60,000 nucleotides of DNA from Liolophura sinensis (Eukaryota > Mollusca > Polyplacophora > Chitonida > Chitonidae). The translations under genes were made by a program, and so were the position numbers. Below are positions 30,798 to 41,185 of the stretch, in pieces. The first letter of the stretch is position 1; every line of letters starts with the position of its first letter. The notes beneath the pieces were generated by a model. It saw only the letters and a program-made list of their open reading frames with translations. It made no database searches and was not told where the DNA came from. The stretch is taken from the NCBI RefSeq assembly GCF_032854445.1, contig NC_088298.1, positions 8,979,504 to 9,039,503 on the forward strand, in the 5' to 3' direction.

Positions 30798-31313
30798 CTA
30801 CTGACTCTGCCACAGACCAATAAAATTTGACTGCATATTGCTACTAATGGCTGATGGTGTAAAACTAATGTTTCGGTTGACACTGGTGCAAGCAAGAGCT
30901 TGTTTTGCTAGGAAATCTGCCAATTCATTTCCAGCTATGCCTGCATGTCCTGGGACCCAACCAAGACTGAGTTTAACTCCTTTAAAATGTAGCACTGTAC
31001 AAATATGTAAAACCTCTAAAACCATGGATAAGGATACACTCCAACTGAAGTTTCTTATGGCTTTCTAAGCACTTAAAGAATCCGTAAAAATAACAACATT
31101 ATTCGGATTACAGTCCAGCAAAAAATACAGAAATGTTAAAATAGCCATAAGTTTAGCAGCAAATACTGAACTGAAATCGGATAACCGGAAGCTTTTATTA
31201 TATTTAAGCCCTGTGATACAAAATGCTGTTCCCGCTTTGCCACTCTCCGGACATTTGGATGCATCCGTGTAAATATTCAGACAGTGTCTGAAATTTTCGC
31301 AGAAGTAACTCAT
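30798..31313 (-). pseudogene. Retrotransposon RNase H domain
   Basis: IYTDASK (first catalytic Asp), VFAAKLMAI (an E-to-K change at the usual A-E-L/x position), IFTDSLSA and WVPGHAGIAGNELADFLAKQ give the RNase H order D-E-D-D with the second residue altered. A frame break near 31065 separates the halves. It lies directly after the deleted RT region. Confidence 0.85.
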
Positions 31314-31611
31314 TGCAAAGGATTTTATGACATTTACCGGATCAGATTTCTTAATTATATTTTAAAGATCTAATGGGATGTAGGAGGGAACCAAGTGCCA
31401 ATGTGGAAAGTTAGGGACAGAGATTTTTTGAAGGCAACTTGTGTTACAGTCAGAACGTTCAATTATATCCAGTGCTCTAAGATTAAATGGCTTATACTTC
31501 TCATGAACATTCAAAATGCTGTCATATTCACACGTGTTAAAACAGATGATGCTGAGTTATTAGGAGATGCTTCAATACAAGAGAATATTTCAGAGTTGAT
31601 ACCGATACTGG

Positions 31612-32253
31612 TTAATGGTCACTTCCACAAGGAGAGTGATAATCTATTGACCACGTGCACATAGAGCCTAGTCTTTTGGATGATAATGTCAGGTCTATTG
31701 CTGAAAGTTTCCATGAATACGCATTTAAAAGAGTTCCAGAACCTTCATTTAATAAGACCAGTTCATAATCTTGGATAACCTCATACAAAATTCTACCATT
31801 TGTGTCAATACCAGTGCTGCCCCACACAGGGTGGTGCGCATTGGAGTCACCAGAGATAATAACAGGATTCGGAGCACATTGACCCAGTAAGGTCTTAAGA
31901 TGATTGTAGTCTCGCTTCTTACATGGGTTATATAAGTTTACAACATTATCCGACCTGTTACTGTCCTTTACCACCTGCAAACAATGGCACTCAATAACTT
32001 TGAATGGGGGTAACTTTACTTCACTAAATGAGAGGCCATTCTTGATAAACATAGCCACCTCTGCTCCCACATAACCTGTCTTCTCTAATTATACCATATC
32101 CAGGAAAACTAAAATCATACTCAGGCTTCAAAAATGTTTCCTGTAAACAAACTATGTCTGGTTTTGGATCAAGATTAGAAAGGAAAAAATTAAATTCCTG
32201 ACCATGGGCATACCACGACGGGGTGTTTTGTTGCAAGATGTTGAAGGACATTA
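31612..32253 (-). pseudogene. Retrotransposon APE-type endonuclease
   Basis: Starts MSFNILQQNTPSW and shows the AP-endonuclease landmarks DIVCLQETFL (catalytic Glu), NLYNPC, IISGDSNAHHPVWGS (D-x-N) and SAIDLTL. It ends at SPCGSDH, the catalytic histidine block. One frameshift near 32060 splits it. The RT domain that should follow is absent. Confidence 0.88.
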
Positions 32254-32325
32254 TAGTAAGTATACAACCCGAGATTCCACACAAATATACATATTGGAAC
32301 TTATCCAGTATTTATGCGTAAAGAT

Positions 32326-33230
32326 TTACTGCTGCGTTTTTCCCCACAATTCCTTAATATCGACGACAGAACTACCAAGATGACGCTCTGCACATTCAGC
32401 AATATGGTCAATTACTTTTTTCCCTTTTGACCCAGGGGCCTCCGTGGTTCAGTTGGTTAGTGCGCTAGCTGTGAGTTCAAAACCAGTTCATGCTGGCTTC
32501 CTCTCCGACCGTATGTGAGAAGGTTTGCCAGCAACCTGCGGATGGTCGTGGGTTTCCCCCAGGCTCTGCCCGGTTTCCACCCACCATAATGCTGGCCGGC
32601 GTCGTATAGGTGAAACATTCTTGAGTACGGCGTAAAACACCAATTAAAATAAATAAATAAATAAATTTCCCTTTTGACACTTTGATATAATGAAACAGTA
32701 TCCCTGTTAGCAGAGTAACAACACTTATTACTGTAGACGAACTATTCATTTCGGTCTGAACAGCCGCCTCAGAATCAGTTTCGGTACTAGTGCTTTTCTT
32801 TGAACATTTGCCTAAAGATACCTTTATGATCTACAATGTGAACTACATGGAATTGCATGCTCTTGACCAGTCGGGATATCCCAAATGGATTCGTCAAAAC
32901 CAGGATCCTATGAAAAATTCATGGCCTTACTTTCCTGGGTTCTCGAACCTTGTGAGTGTCCTTCTCAGCGAAGGACACTTTTTCTGTAACTCTAATAAAC
33001 TGGGCTTTATTCGCCTCTTTAAGTTTTGGGCAACCCCAATTTACTGAGCTGTGGAGATTTCCACAGTTTACACACTTAGGGGCATTTTTGTTAGGGACAA
33101 TCGTTGTACTCATGCCTTTGGCTGCATCGAAGGCACCTCTGATTACCACGGCATTCGGAAGCTACACGATTAAAACGTTGGCAACGGAAGCATCGAATAA
33201 CTGAGGGAATATATTGTAAAACCTCGAATA
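32326..33230 (-). pseudogene. Retrotransposon ORF1 (gag-like), broken by SINE
   Basis: Knuckles visible on the minus strand are CFRCQRFNRVASEC, CLRCSQRHEYNDC and CVNCGNLHSSVNWGCP, then KLKEANKAQF, which is typical of ORF1 nucleic-acid binding proteins of I-like elements. A frameshift lies near 33090 between the second and third knuckles. The frame runs to 32679, where a SINE intervenes, and resumes beyond it to a stop at 32328-32326 (final residues ..VDIKELWGKTQQ). Confidence 0.8.
32432..32665 (+). mobile_element. SINE nested in retrotransposon, 13-bp target duplication
   Basis: A copy with tRNA-like head 'ggggcctccgtggttcagtt', a short head deletion, core and tail. It is flanked by TTTCCCTTTTGAC at 32419-32431 and 32666-32678, a perfect 13-bp target-site duplication. 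It interrupts the ORF1 C-terminal frame, so it is younger than the retroelement. Confidence 0.95.
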
Positions 33231-33361
33231 CCCCAAAGCCCAAGGCCACTTCATTGAGGATATTAACATCATCAATGGGTTTAACGTATTAACAATACCT
33301 ATAACGTAACTTAACAATACTTTCAGTCATACGACCAGGAGTCATTAGGTGTGTGTACATA

Positions 33362-33612
33362 TTTTGTGTCTTCTTGTGGCAGGGCGAGTCCATGACGCCA
33401 CAGTGCTGCCGCACTGGAGCATCATGCCGAAGACACCAGACATGACACCCCAGTCAGTCAAATTATACTGACGCTAGGCCCAGCAGTCATGTTTCCTAGC
33501 TCTAACCTGTCAGTGCTGAGCTTCAAGCGTGGCACCAGCAAGTACGATTTTTAAAGTCTTTGATATTGCCCAACCCGTGTTTGATCCCGAGATCTCCCGG
33601 CTTTGAGGCGGA
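33362..33612 (+). mobile_element. Third SINE-like family
   Basis: 'tgtcttcttgtggcagggcg', 'agacaccagacatgacaccc', 'actgacgctaggcccagcag' and a B-box-like 'gtttgatcccgagatctccc' at the 3' side. It abuts the 5' end of the retroelement. Confidence 0.7.
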
Positions 33613-33619
33613 AGAAACA

Positions 33620-34430
33620 GTCAACTAGACACATGTACTGGTACCTATACTATTGCGGAAAACTGTATCTATTTCTCCCAAATGTTTAGTAAATGGCAAA
33701 CTTTTCTGCAAAAGACTAATCAGAAACCAGGCCGTATCGTCGAGAAAAATAGGTTAATATAGCTAAGACATGGGTTAACATTTACAAGGCGTATCGCAAT
33801 GTCAGGCATCAAAGGGGAAGAAACTACAGAGACGTTAAATCTAGATATTGACAATTTGTTCTACAAAAAACAGTCAAAAGGCGGACATAAGAGAACTTTT
33901 TCGTTGTGTGACTGAGTCTCTCCTTATGTTTAAGGAGGAAGCGCCTTTACATAAAGTACAGTAAACTACAAATATGGTTGCACTTTTTTGTTTTCACAAA
34001 CAGTGAATAAGACACCTGAGACAATCCACAAACGTTAACTTTTGTGTTATTTTGAGGTATGTTTGAAAGGCAAAACAGCCTGCTGGAAAAAAACATCAGT
34101 ACCGTATCAAAAATAATATCTTAATAAACTTGTGTTTCTAAAATGATTTACAATTATTTACTCCAGAAGTACATAGCCTTTTTGTTGAATATAATTCGTC
34201 AATAATAGCGAAACCGATTAAGTCATTTCAGAAGATTGAAAGTTGGTGCAAGTTACCAATTATCATCTACTGTCTATTTTCAGATCCAATGAGATTTGTT
34301 GGAAATATTCTTTATACTGGGTATCAATACCCCTGATTTAAGAGTAACAGGAAATATGTCAATTCACATTTTTTTCTGACGGAGATGCCTATTATCATGC
34401 CATGTAATTTATAAATGATACAAAGGTTGG
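33620..34430. other. Gene-free stretch
   Basis: No exon, repeat family or RNA gene recognised. Confidence 0.45.
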
Positions 34431-34580
34431 GGCCTCCGTGGTTCCGATGGCTGGTGCCCTAGCCCAGATTTATGACCCTGGAGCTTCTCACCCATGCGGT
34501 CACTGTGGGTTCAAGTCCAGCTCATGCTGACTTTCTCTCCGGCCGTACGTGGTCTGCCAGCAACCTGCGGGCTCTGCTCT
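34431..34580 (+). mobile_element. SINE, 3'-truncated (head retained)
   Basis: tRNA-like head 'ggggcctccgtggttccgat', B-box 'tgggttcaagtccagctcatg', then a jump to 'ctgcgggctctgctc'. Core end and tail are missing, unusual because most SINE truncations are at the 5' end. Confidence 0.8.
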
Positions 34581-34842
34581 TCTGTAAATATACAAATGTA
34601 TATCAAAAAACATCCCGTTAAAAACTGTCCAAGACATTTGGACATTTTATCTTTTCTAAGAACTTTCCAAGCAAGTTACACCAGGTATGATAATTTTACG
34701 TATGATAATTTACAGTGACCAGATTCCTGTTGCGAGCAAACACTTGTGAACTCAAGTTCACCCTGTGCACTGTCTCGATTTGTTAAACTTCATAATTCAA
34801 GTATGCACATCATGCAAGTACACACACCATGCACTTACGGTA

Positions 34843-35108
34843 ATTTATTTATTTATATAATTGGTGTTTTACGCCGTACTTAACAATATTTCACTTATAC
34901 GACGGCGGCCAGCATTATGGTGGGAGGAAACCGGGCATAGCCAGGGGGAAACCCACGACCATCCGTAGGTTGCTGTCAGATCTTCCCACTTCCGACCGGA
35001 GAGGAAGCCAGCATGAGCTGGACTTGAACTCACAGCGACCGCATTGGTGAGAGGCTCCTGGGTCAATACGCTGCGCTAGCACGCTAACCGACTGATCCAC
35101 GGAGGCCC
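34843..35108 (-). mobile_element. SINE, full length
   Basis: The best complete copy in the window. It runs from the tail complement TTATTTATTTATATAATTGG through the core to the head end 'ccgactgatccacggaggcccc' with the A-box. Useful as the family reference here. Confidence 0.92.
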
Positions 35109-35109
35109 C

Positions 35110-35809
35110 TCCACTTACGGTAAAAGTAACAAGCTATTCATACAAAACACTTCTTATGAGATCGTTCGGGATCACATGATAGTGTATGGCAGGCCTAGAA
35201 TCCAACCTTTGAAATTTTTGTAAATCGCTTAGAAAAAGTTTTAAAAGATAAAAGAAACTTTCTTTGACAGTTTCTGATGTAGGCCTAAACTTAAGTGTTA
35301 TGACTATATACCATTGTTTTCATACCTTTGTGATATAAAGTATGACTTCAATTACAGAGTGGTTAATCATCGTTTCAGAAATGAAAGACAATAAATCTTC
35401 TGACCATTTACATTTTCAACCAGGCATCACATTACTTTTCAAAGTGCTGTAAAAATCATTCGAAATTCTTTTTTAATGATTAACAGCAAAGTACAGTAGT
35501 AATATACAACCTTTGACAAATCAATCCTCCTTCTGCATAGTGATAATGATAATTAATTATAAATTTAAATCCTGATATATTTTCCTTCAGCCGTATGTAA
35601 TCATCATGATTGACATTAGGATAATAACTCACAGTATACATATTTGAAACATCCCGCCATTTGCCCTTTCTACAAGGGGCTATTTGTCGTATCATCTTAT
35701 TGTTAAATTTGTCTAGTCAAGGGCTGACTATACCTTTCAGCAATTTCATAGGCAATTCACACTTTTCAGTTTTGTTCAATGCAGCTTGAATGGCACATCA
35801 ACACTCGAA
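35110..35809. other. Gene-free AT-rich stretch
   Basis: No supported exon. A minus-strand open frame (35695-35480) has no recognisable domain. Confidence 0.45.
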
Positions 35810-35824
35810 CCAATATGGTGGAGT

Positions 35825-36125
35825 GAGTGAGTGAGTGCTTGGGGTTTAATGTTGAACTTAACAATGTTTCAGTCATATGACGACGAAGGAATCTTTAGAG
35901 TGCATGTGATGTGCCTCCTTGTTGCAGGATGGATTTCCATCGCTCTTTTATCTAGTGCTAGTATCAAGTACCGAAGGCAAGTAAGCCACCCCGCCTGAGC
36001 CATTATACTGATACAGGTCAACCAGCTGTTGCATTATCCCCCTTCATGCTGAATGCCAAGCAAGGAGGTTACAACTTCCTCTTTTAAAGTCTTAGGTGTG
36101 ACTCGACCCAGGATTGACCCTAGAT
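35825..36125 (-). mobile_element. Second SINE family with 15-bp target duplication
   Basis: Inverted copy with the GAGT tandem tail first, then 'gcttggggtttaatgttgaa' and 'gacgacgaaggaatcttta', to a B-box remnant 'gacccaggattgaccctaga'. CCAATATGGTGGAGT occurs on both sides (35810-35824 and 36126-36140), a perfect target-site duplication. The extreme 5' head is missing. Confidence 0.92.
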
Positions 36126-36177
36126 CCAATATGGTGGAGTTTATGCCTTGTACTTTTTTATGACGACGAGTAATCAT

Positions 36178-36252
36178 ATGTGTGTGTGTACATATACTGT
36201 GTCTCTTAGTGGCAGGGTGGGTCCATGCTGCCAAAGTGCTGCCACCACTAAT
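36178..36252 (+). mobile_element. Third SINE-like family, fragment
   Basis: 'tgtgtctcttagtggcaggg' to 'gccaaagtgctgccacca' only. Confidence 0.55.
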
Positions 36253-36291
36253 GACTAAATAAAAATTCATCATTTCTTCTTTAATATGTAC

Positions 36292-36337
36292 CTTTGTCCT
36301 CAGTCAATATCTCAGTCAAGGTATCCATCAAATTTGA
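36292..36337 (-). CDS. Candidate 46-nt exon downstream of CARD exon
   Basis: Strong acceptor (gttttttgcag) and donor (GACAAAG|GTACAT). In phase 0 it reads SNLMDTLTEILTEDK. The CARD exon leaves in phase 2, and joined directly this exon gives a stop after three codons. Either the CARD protein ends there, another exon intervenes, or this is a separate or alternative exon. Confidence 0.4.
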
Positions 36338-36676
36338 CTGCAAAAAACAAATAAATAAATAAATAAATAAATTAGGGAACAATTACATGTATTTACTTTG
36401 GATTTATAATATCCCGTGTTAGCTATCTTTCAAAATATCCAGTGTGTTTGATACGTATAATGTAATGTAATGTGATGTAATATGTAATATACGTATGACC
36501 TTCATCATTCACTCGCTACGACGTAGCGTTAAGCAATAATCATTCACTCCTTCATCATTCACTTTACTCATTAAATGTATGGGATAATTAACAATGGTTC
36601 AGGCAACGTGCATTAATGCATAATGCAAATGTTGGTATGGTAAATATATCCTAACATTAGACATGAAGACAATTAC

Positions 36677-36992
36677 CTTTGAGGACTGCTTGTGTTCATA
36701 TCCACTTTCTTTGATACAGAAGACATAAGTTGTTCTACCACCCATGGATGTGAATCCTTCAGAGATAAGCAGAAAACCTCGAAAGCCTTTGGCCCTCGCT
36801 TCGGTAACATGTCCAGTAAACAGACCATTCGATCTTTGGGTGTAGTCTGACACTGACATCTCTGCACATCGTCTTCACTCAATATTTTCTTCTCAAATAG
36901 CAAATCTCGCACATCTTGAAATTCAACTTCACTTAAAATAAACGTTCTGTTGACCCTCAACCGTTCTTTGTCCAAGTTAACCATGCCAAACT
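36677..36992 (-). CDS. CARD-domain exon
   Basis: A 316-nt exon, acceptor gatgtttttcag|AGTTTGG, donor CTCAAAG|GTAATTG, phases 1 to 2. After EFGMVNLDKERL it shows a death-fold helix pattern: FQDVRDLLFEKKILSEDDVQ, then RMVCLLDMLPKRGPKAFEVF, then HPWVVEQLM. The LLDxLPxRGPKAFxxF block is a hallmark of caspase recruitment domains of the CRADD/caspase type, which bind other CARDs in apoptotic or innate immune complexes. An exact homologue cannot be named. It is preceded in phase by the exon ending at 37497. Confidence 0.85.
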
Positions 36993-37117
36993 CTGAAAAA
37001 CATCAAAAATAGTTGCTTGAGAGTTGCCTGTAACATAAGAGAATTGCTTGGGGGGAGCTGGTGATTACTCTGTAGCCTGCTACTTGTTTGCCTGTAGCCT
37101 GCTGGTGCTTTGATAAT

Positions 37118-37496
37118 TGTACCAGAGGGCAATGATAATTGTACCAGAGGGCAATGACAATCTTATCAGACAGCAATGATAATCTTATCTGAAGGCAATG
37201 ATTTTCTTACCAGAAGACAATGATAATCTTACCAGATGGCAACGATAATCTTACCAGAAGGCAATGACAATCTTACCAGAAGGCAATGAAAAACTTACCA
37301 GGAGGCAACAATAATCTTACAAGAAGGCAACAATAATCTTACCAGATGGCAACGATAATCTTACCAGAGGGTAACAATAATCTTACCAGCTGACAATAAT
37401 ACTCTTACCAGATGGCAACGATAATCTTACCAGAAGGCAACGATAGTCTTACTGGAAGGCAAAGCCAGTCTAGCCATCCGGCAATGGTATTCTTAC
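37118..37496 (-). repeat. 22-bp minisatellite made of splice donors
   Basis: About 17 tandem copies of a 22-bp unit. On the minus strand: CTGGTAAGATTATCGTTGCC plus two bases. It begins exactly at the donor of the 37641-37497 exon (CCACTG|GTAAGAA) and most units repeat CTG|GTAAGA, a near-consensus 5' splice site. The copies nearest the exon are the most diverged and the central ones most uniform. Confidence 0.92.
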
Positions 37497-37641
37497 CAGT
37501 GGTGGGATTAGGTACTATGCCAGCTTCAGAGTCGTGAATGTCAGCACAAACGTTTGGTAGTGTTTCCAGAGGACTGTGGACATTTCCAGAACTGGAATGT
37601 CTTTCACTCGAAGAATTGGAGTCTTGACTTGTAACATTCAT
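37497..37641 (-). CDS. Exon upstream of CARD, possible start codon
   Basis: An ATG at 37641 preceded by an in-frame TAA reads MNVTSQDSNSSSERHSSSGN, then VHSPLETLPNVCADIHDSEA, then GIVPNPTTG. It splices at CCACTG|GTAAGAATAC in phase 1, joining the CARD exon. The Ser-rich text is low complexity. Alternatively, a shorter phase 1-1 exon starts after 'cacgactctgaag' (27 nt, AGIVPNPTTG), which would let the phase 1 FN3 and microexons upstream feed into CARD. Confidence 0.6.
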
Positions 37642-38394
37642 TTATTTTTTTAATAGTTGTTCTAGAATTTTTTCTCTATTATTATCTCTCCATTACTGTT
37701 ATTCTCACTAAAACTGTGAAGTGTTTCATTTTTTTTTTTTTGGAGAGAACGGCTAATCAGACATTTATGCAAGCTCAGTATGTTTTAGGTAAGGACCTGA
37801 AATTAACTTCTGGAAACTTCTGATCACATGATTTGGCAGCCATGTTGAATTTTATGCCTTGTCGCACCAGGTCCTTTGTTCATGTTCAAATCCTGTTACC
37901 TAATGTCCAATATTGTAGAATGCTCCACGAACCTCATCTTCTTGCAATATCAAGGTATCATAGTAATCATCAAAGCAATGATGATGTGATGACTGCTGTT
38001 TCACTGATGTCTGAATCAGTTGTTTGTCAATTTTGTGAAAAATTTTGTCACTCATCCCACTTGTTTTTTGAGAGTTGTACAGTGCATGTGTAATGCTTAT
38101 CAATATGGTACTTTGGAGTTTTATCGCTAAAGGTAAAGAAAAATTCTACTGCATCACATGACCAGCCCAAAAAAATTAAGAAAACTATTTTTGACCACGT
38201 TTACTATTACATGGTCGTCTGAAAAAAGTTTCACAAGTATTTTTGAGTAGACGAATAATGGAGAACATCTAGGCAATACAGTGTATCTCAGTGTACATGC
38301 ACTCCCTGTGTGCACACCAAGTCTGAAAGTAGGTGCCAGACATTTTTCAACACAACCCTTTAGAGAAAGTGGTAAAGACTCACATTGTCTATAC

Positions 38395-38424
38395 TGGACC
38401 TAGATGTAGCATGCATATCACTTT
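38395..38424 (-). CDS. Candidate 30-nt microexon, unit A
   Basis: 'cccccttttt-gtag' acceptor and TCCA|GTATAG donor, phase 1-1. It codes for about ten residues similar to SDMQAKSKS of the other units, with changes (SDMHATSRS). Confidence 0.35.
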
Positions 38425-38492
38425 CTACAAAAAGGGGGTTTTCAATAATACATGGGACCAGAGACAGGAAAATCAGCAATTAAAAGTCTCAC

Positions 38493-38525
38493 CTCCGGAG
38501 GTACTGCCATTCATGCCATTTCCAC
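38493..38525 (-). CDS. 33-nt microexon, unit A
   Basis: Acceptor gtttttgtcccag, donor CCGGAG|GTGAGAC, phase 1-1, coding GNGMNGSTSG. A Gly/Ser/Asn linker of this kind would separate extracellular-type domains. The same exon recurs in units B, C and, broken, E. Confidence 0.6.
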
Positions 38526-38815
38526 CTGGGACAAAAACAAAGTATCAACATTTCAACATGTTGTATTTCAGCTAAAATGAGGTATAAATGTACTATTTCG
38601 GTACATTTATTTTTCCATAAAGGCCTTAAAATTAGACCTCTAATGTTAACACTCACATTTTCCTAACAATGAATTTAATCAAACCTGGCCAAATAAAAAA
38701 CAAGTGGCTGGAAAAGTTAATCCATCAGAACCAAGCAAAATATGTCACTTGAAAAATGCTAAACTTACATGTGCTTAAGATACAGAACATTTGATGTCAA
38801 ACCGTTAGTAAACTG

Positions 38816-38960
38816 CTTGTAAGTGAGAAGGTTTGTCCGCAACCTTTGAATGATCGTGGGTTTTTCACGGGTTCTGCCCAGTTTCCTCCAACCGTAATAC
38901 TTCATACAAGTGAAATATTCTTGACTATGGAGTAACACACCTATCAAATACTAGTAAATA
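38816..38960 (+). mobile_element. Old SINE copy carried in tandem units
   Basis: Diverged SINE core and tail ('gaatgatcgtgggtttttca', 'agtttcctccaaccgtaata', 'gtgaaatattcttgac'). The same insertion is at about 41915-42065, 45001-45150 and 51015-51170, so it predates the duplications. It is missing from unit D. Confidence 0.75.
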
Positions 38961-39784
38961 AATACAAGTAAACCGCTTGTGTTGTACTATAGATGGATCA
39001 TATATCAGGTGGGCATAAAAAATAGGCCGTAGTTTGATGCTCCATTCCTACATTCAAATGGCATGATTTTGTTAATATACTGACTAATTATCAAGGTCAT
39101 AGCTAGAGTAGTCTGCACACAGGGTTAAAATGAAAACATAGCCTCAAAAGCGCACGTTTCGGTGACCCACAGTGCATCACCACATTGCATCACCTGTCAG
39201 GTGTCTTGAGGGTCACACAGAAAAATTCACTGAGGATGAAATAAAAGCACGCATCAAGGACTGCTGGAAAAATTACTCTTAAGGAGATTCAGGACTCAAT
39301 CAAGAAACATTTGTGAGCCGTCTACAGTGAAGATGGAGGACCAATTGATCTCCTTTTCAAGTAAAATAAGGTAGAACATCATTTTGAAATGTCCGCAACA
39401 TGCGTTTTTGACTCTATTTTGATTTTGGTCCCATGAACAGAAGTCTTAAAGAATGAAATTGAAACTTGGTCTGTATACTTGGGACATATTGGCTTGTGAG
39501 TGTGTAAATTTTTAGAAGCTGACGGAAGAGAGTTTCAGAGATATTGCGTCTCAAAGTACGGCCCATTTTTTTTTTACCCACTCGATACTATTGCAAGTTT
39601 GTTATCACAGCATGATATCAGGATTATTCTGCAAGATATCACATGATCATGTTCTTAACATGTCTAATGTGTTGTTGAGTCAGCCAGATAGGACATCTCG
39701 GAAGAAAATTTTTGTATAACATTTTCTCATTGAATTTATTTGTTTGATACTTATTTTGTACCATACTAGAGGAGTTTGGCTCAT

Positions 39785-39977
39785 TGTAATCCTTCAACCT
39801 TTTTGTTTTCTGCTTAGGCATTCTTCTTAGCAGACTGTTGAAGTTACGCTTTTTGTGAAGCCCTGAATCTGGTGAATCCAACTGGTGTGGTTTTGTCTCA
39901 AAAATCAACTTATAAATGTGTATTAATTGCACTGAAAGTTGCTCTTTCACGAGCAAAAAGCTTGAGGATCAAGGGTA
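39785..39977 (+). mobile_element. MITE carried in tandem unit A
   Basis: 'tgtaatccttcaaccttttt' left end and 'aaaaagcttgaggatcaagggta' right end. Orthologous copies are at 42924-43117, 46012-46206, 48730-48922 and 51869-52086. The unit E copy keeps extra internal sequence lost from A-D. Confidence 0.7.
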
Positions 39978-40314
39978 TACGATGGCCAATACGATGGTTG
40001 TAAAGCACTTGTTGTTACCAAAGCCTCATGAAGAGTGACCAACCTTAAATCTACAAATACATTCTGCATGCTTTGTTTCAGAGTTTCTTATTACATACCT
40101 TTAAGACAAAACCGGATTTGTGATATTTTCCTGGTCATTTTATTCACATCATTAAAAAGACAGATCATTATAGCCCATTAGGCTGTTTCATATTGAAAAT
40201 ATTTGGCTATCAGCTATAGCCTTTTAAATTACATTTTCACAGTCAGCCTAAAATCTTGAGTCACGCTAAAACCTTAATGGGACACCTACATTGCCACTTC
40301 CACTCCACCCACAA

Positions 40315-40436
40315 AAATGAGCAAGTGAGAACTCTTAAGCAGAATGAGCCACTGAGAACACTTAAGCAGAATGACCTAGTGAGAACAATTATGCAGAATG
40401 AGCCAGTGAGAACGCTTCAGTAAACTGAGCCAGTGA
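40315..40436 (+). repeat. 27-bp minisatellite, unit A
   Basis: Units of 'gagaacacttaagcagaatg' plus 'agccagt'. Also at 43565-43656, 46640-46735, 49280-49400 and, outside the units, 54308-54510. Nine codons per unit, reading PVRTLKQNE-like text on the plus strand. Confidence 0.85.
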
Positions 40437-40960
40437 GAGCATACTAGATGGCTGCTTTCAGCTTGCATAATAGGTGGCTGCCATCAGTTTGCATACTAGA
40501 TGGCTGCCATCAGTTTGCATACTAGATGGCTGCTTTCAGCTTGCATAATAGGTGGCTGCCATCAGTTTGCATACTAGATGGCTGCCATCAGCTTGCATAC
40601 TACATGGCTGCCATCAACTTGCATACTAGATGGTTGCCATCAGCTTGCATACTAGATGGCTGCCATCAGCTTCCATACTAGATGGCTGCCATCAATTTGC
40701 ATACTAGATGGATGCTATTGGTTTAAATACTGGATGGTTGCTATCAGCTTCCATACTGGATAGCTGCCATCAGCTTGCATACTAGACGGATGCCATCAGC
40801 TTGAATACTGGATGGCTGCTCTCAGCTTGCACACTGAATGGCTGCTTTCTGCTTAAATACTGGATGGTTGCCTTCAGCTTGAATACAGGATGGACACCTT
40901 CAGTTTGCACTCTGGATGCCTGAAGCATGCATACTGAATGGCTGCACTGCTGCATATTGT
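40437..40960 (+). repeat. 26-bp minisatellite, unit A
   Basis: About 20 units of 'catactagatggctgccatc' plus 'agcttg'. Related arrays: 43657-44030, 46734-47110, 49402-49830. Copy number differs between units, so it has kept changing since the duplication. Confidence 0.9.
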
Positions 40961-41113
40961 CACAATATTCAAACAATGTGATGTTTCATTTTATGCAAAA
41001 CTTGAAATTTTTCAAAGGTTTTAAATTCAGCAGTCTTTATTACTTAAGTTCTATGTATGTTTAATAATTCTGCCATTGCCATCTGGCTCACGAAGAGAAA
41101 TGCTAAAACTCAC

Positions 41114-41185
41114 CAAGTGTGACTGTTCGTTCTCCTGAGGCTGGGGATGTGACACCATTAGACTCAGACTTGGGTGCTGATGGCA
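41114..41185 (-). pseudogene. Shortened FN3 exon, unit A, acceptor lost
   Basis: 72 nt with the same ends as the full FN3 exon but lacking 204 internal nt in frame. It keeps SAP then SESNGVTSPASGERTVTL. The acceptor is changed from CAG to CAT (gtcaccat|TGCC), so it should not be spliced; the donor CTTG|GTGAGT is intact. Confidence 0.75.

Larger units (their letters stand above)
30230..33345 (-). mobile_element. Decayed non-LTR retrotransposon, I-clade-like
   Basis: Read on the minus strand the order is: ORF1 with CCHC-type zinc knuckles (about 33230-32326), APE endonuclease (32253-31612), a large internal deletion removing the RT core, RNase H (31313-30800), and a post-RNase H region (30642-30436). 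It ends near a CTGT-repeat tail (30205-30229). An RNase H domain with ORF1 zinc knuckles fits the I superfamily, known from molluscs. It carries frameshifts, stops and a nested SINE, so it is dead. Confidence 0.85.

Noticed and set aside
35480-35695. 71-codon minus-strand frame in the 35 kb gap, faintly like a short piece near 29650
   Set aside because: The resemblance is limited to about 30 bp of AT-rich sequence and no exon borders agree.
37118-37496. CRISPR-like regular array
   Set aside because: Units are contiguous 22-bp tandem repeats without unique spacers, in a eukaryotic intron.
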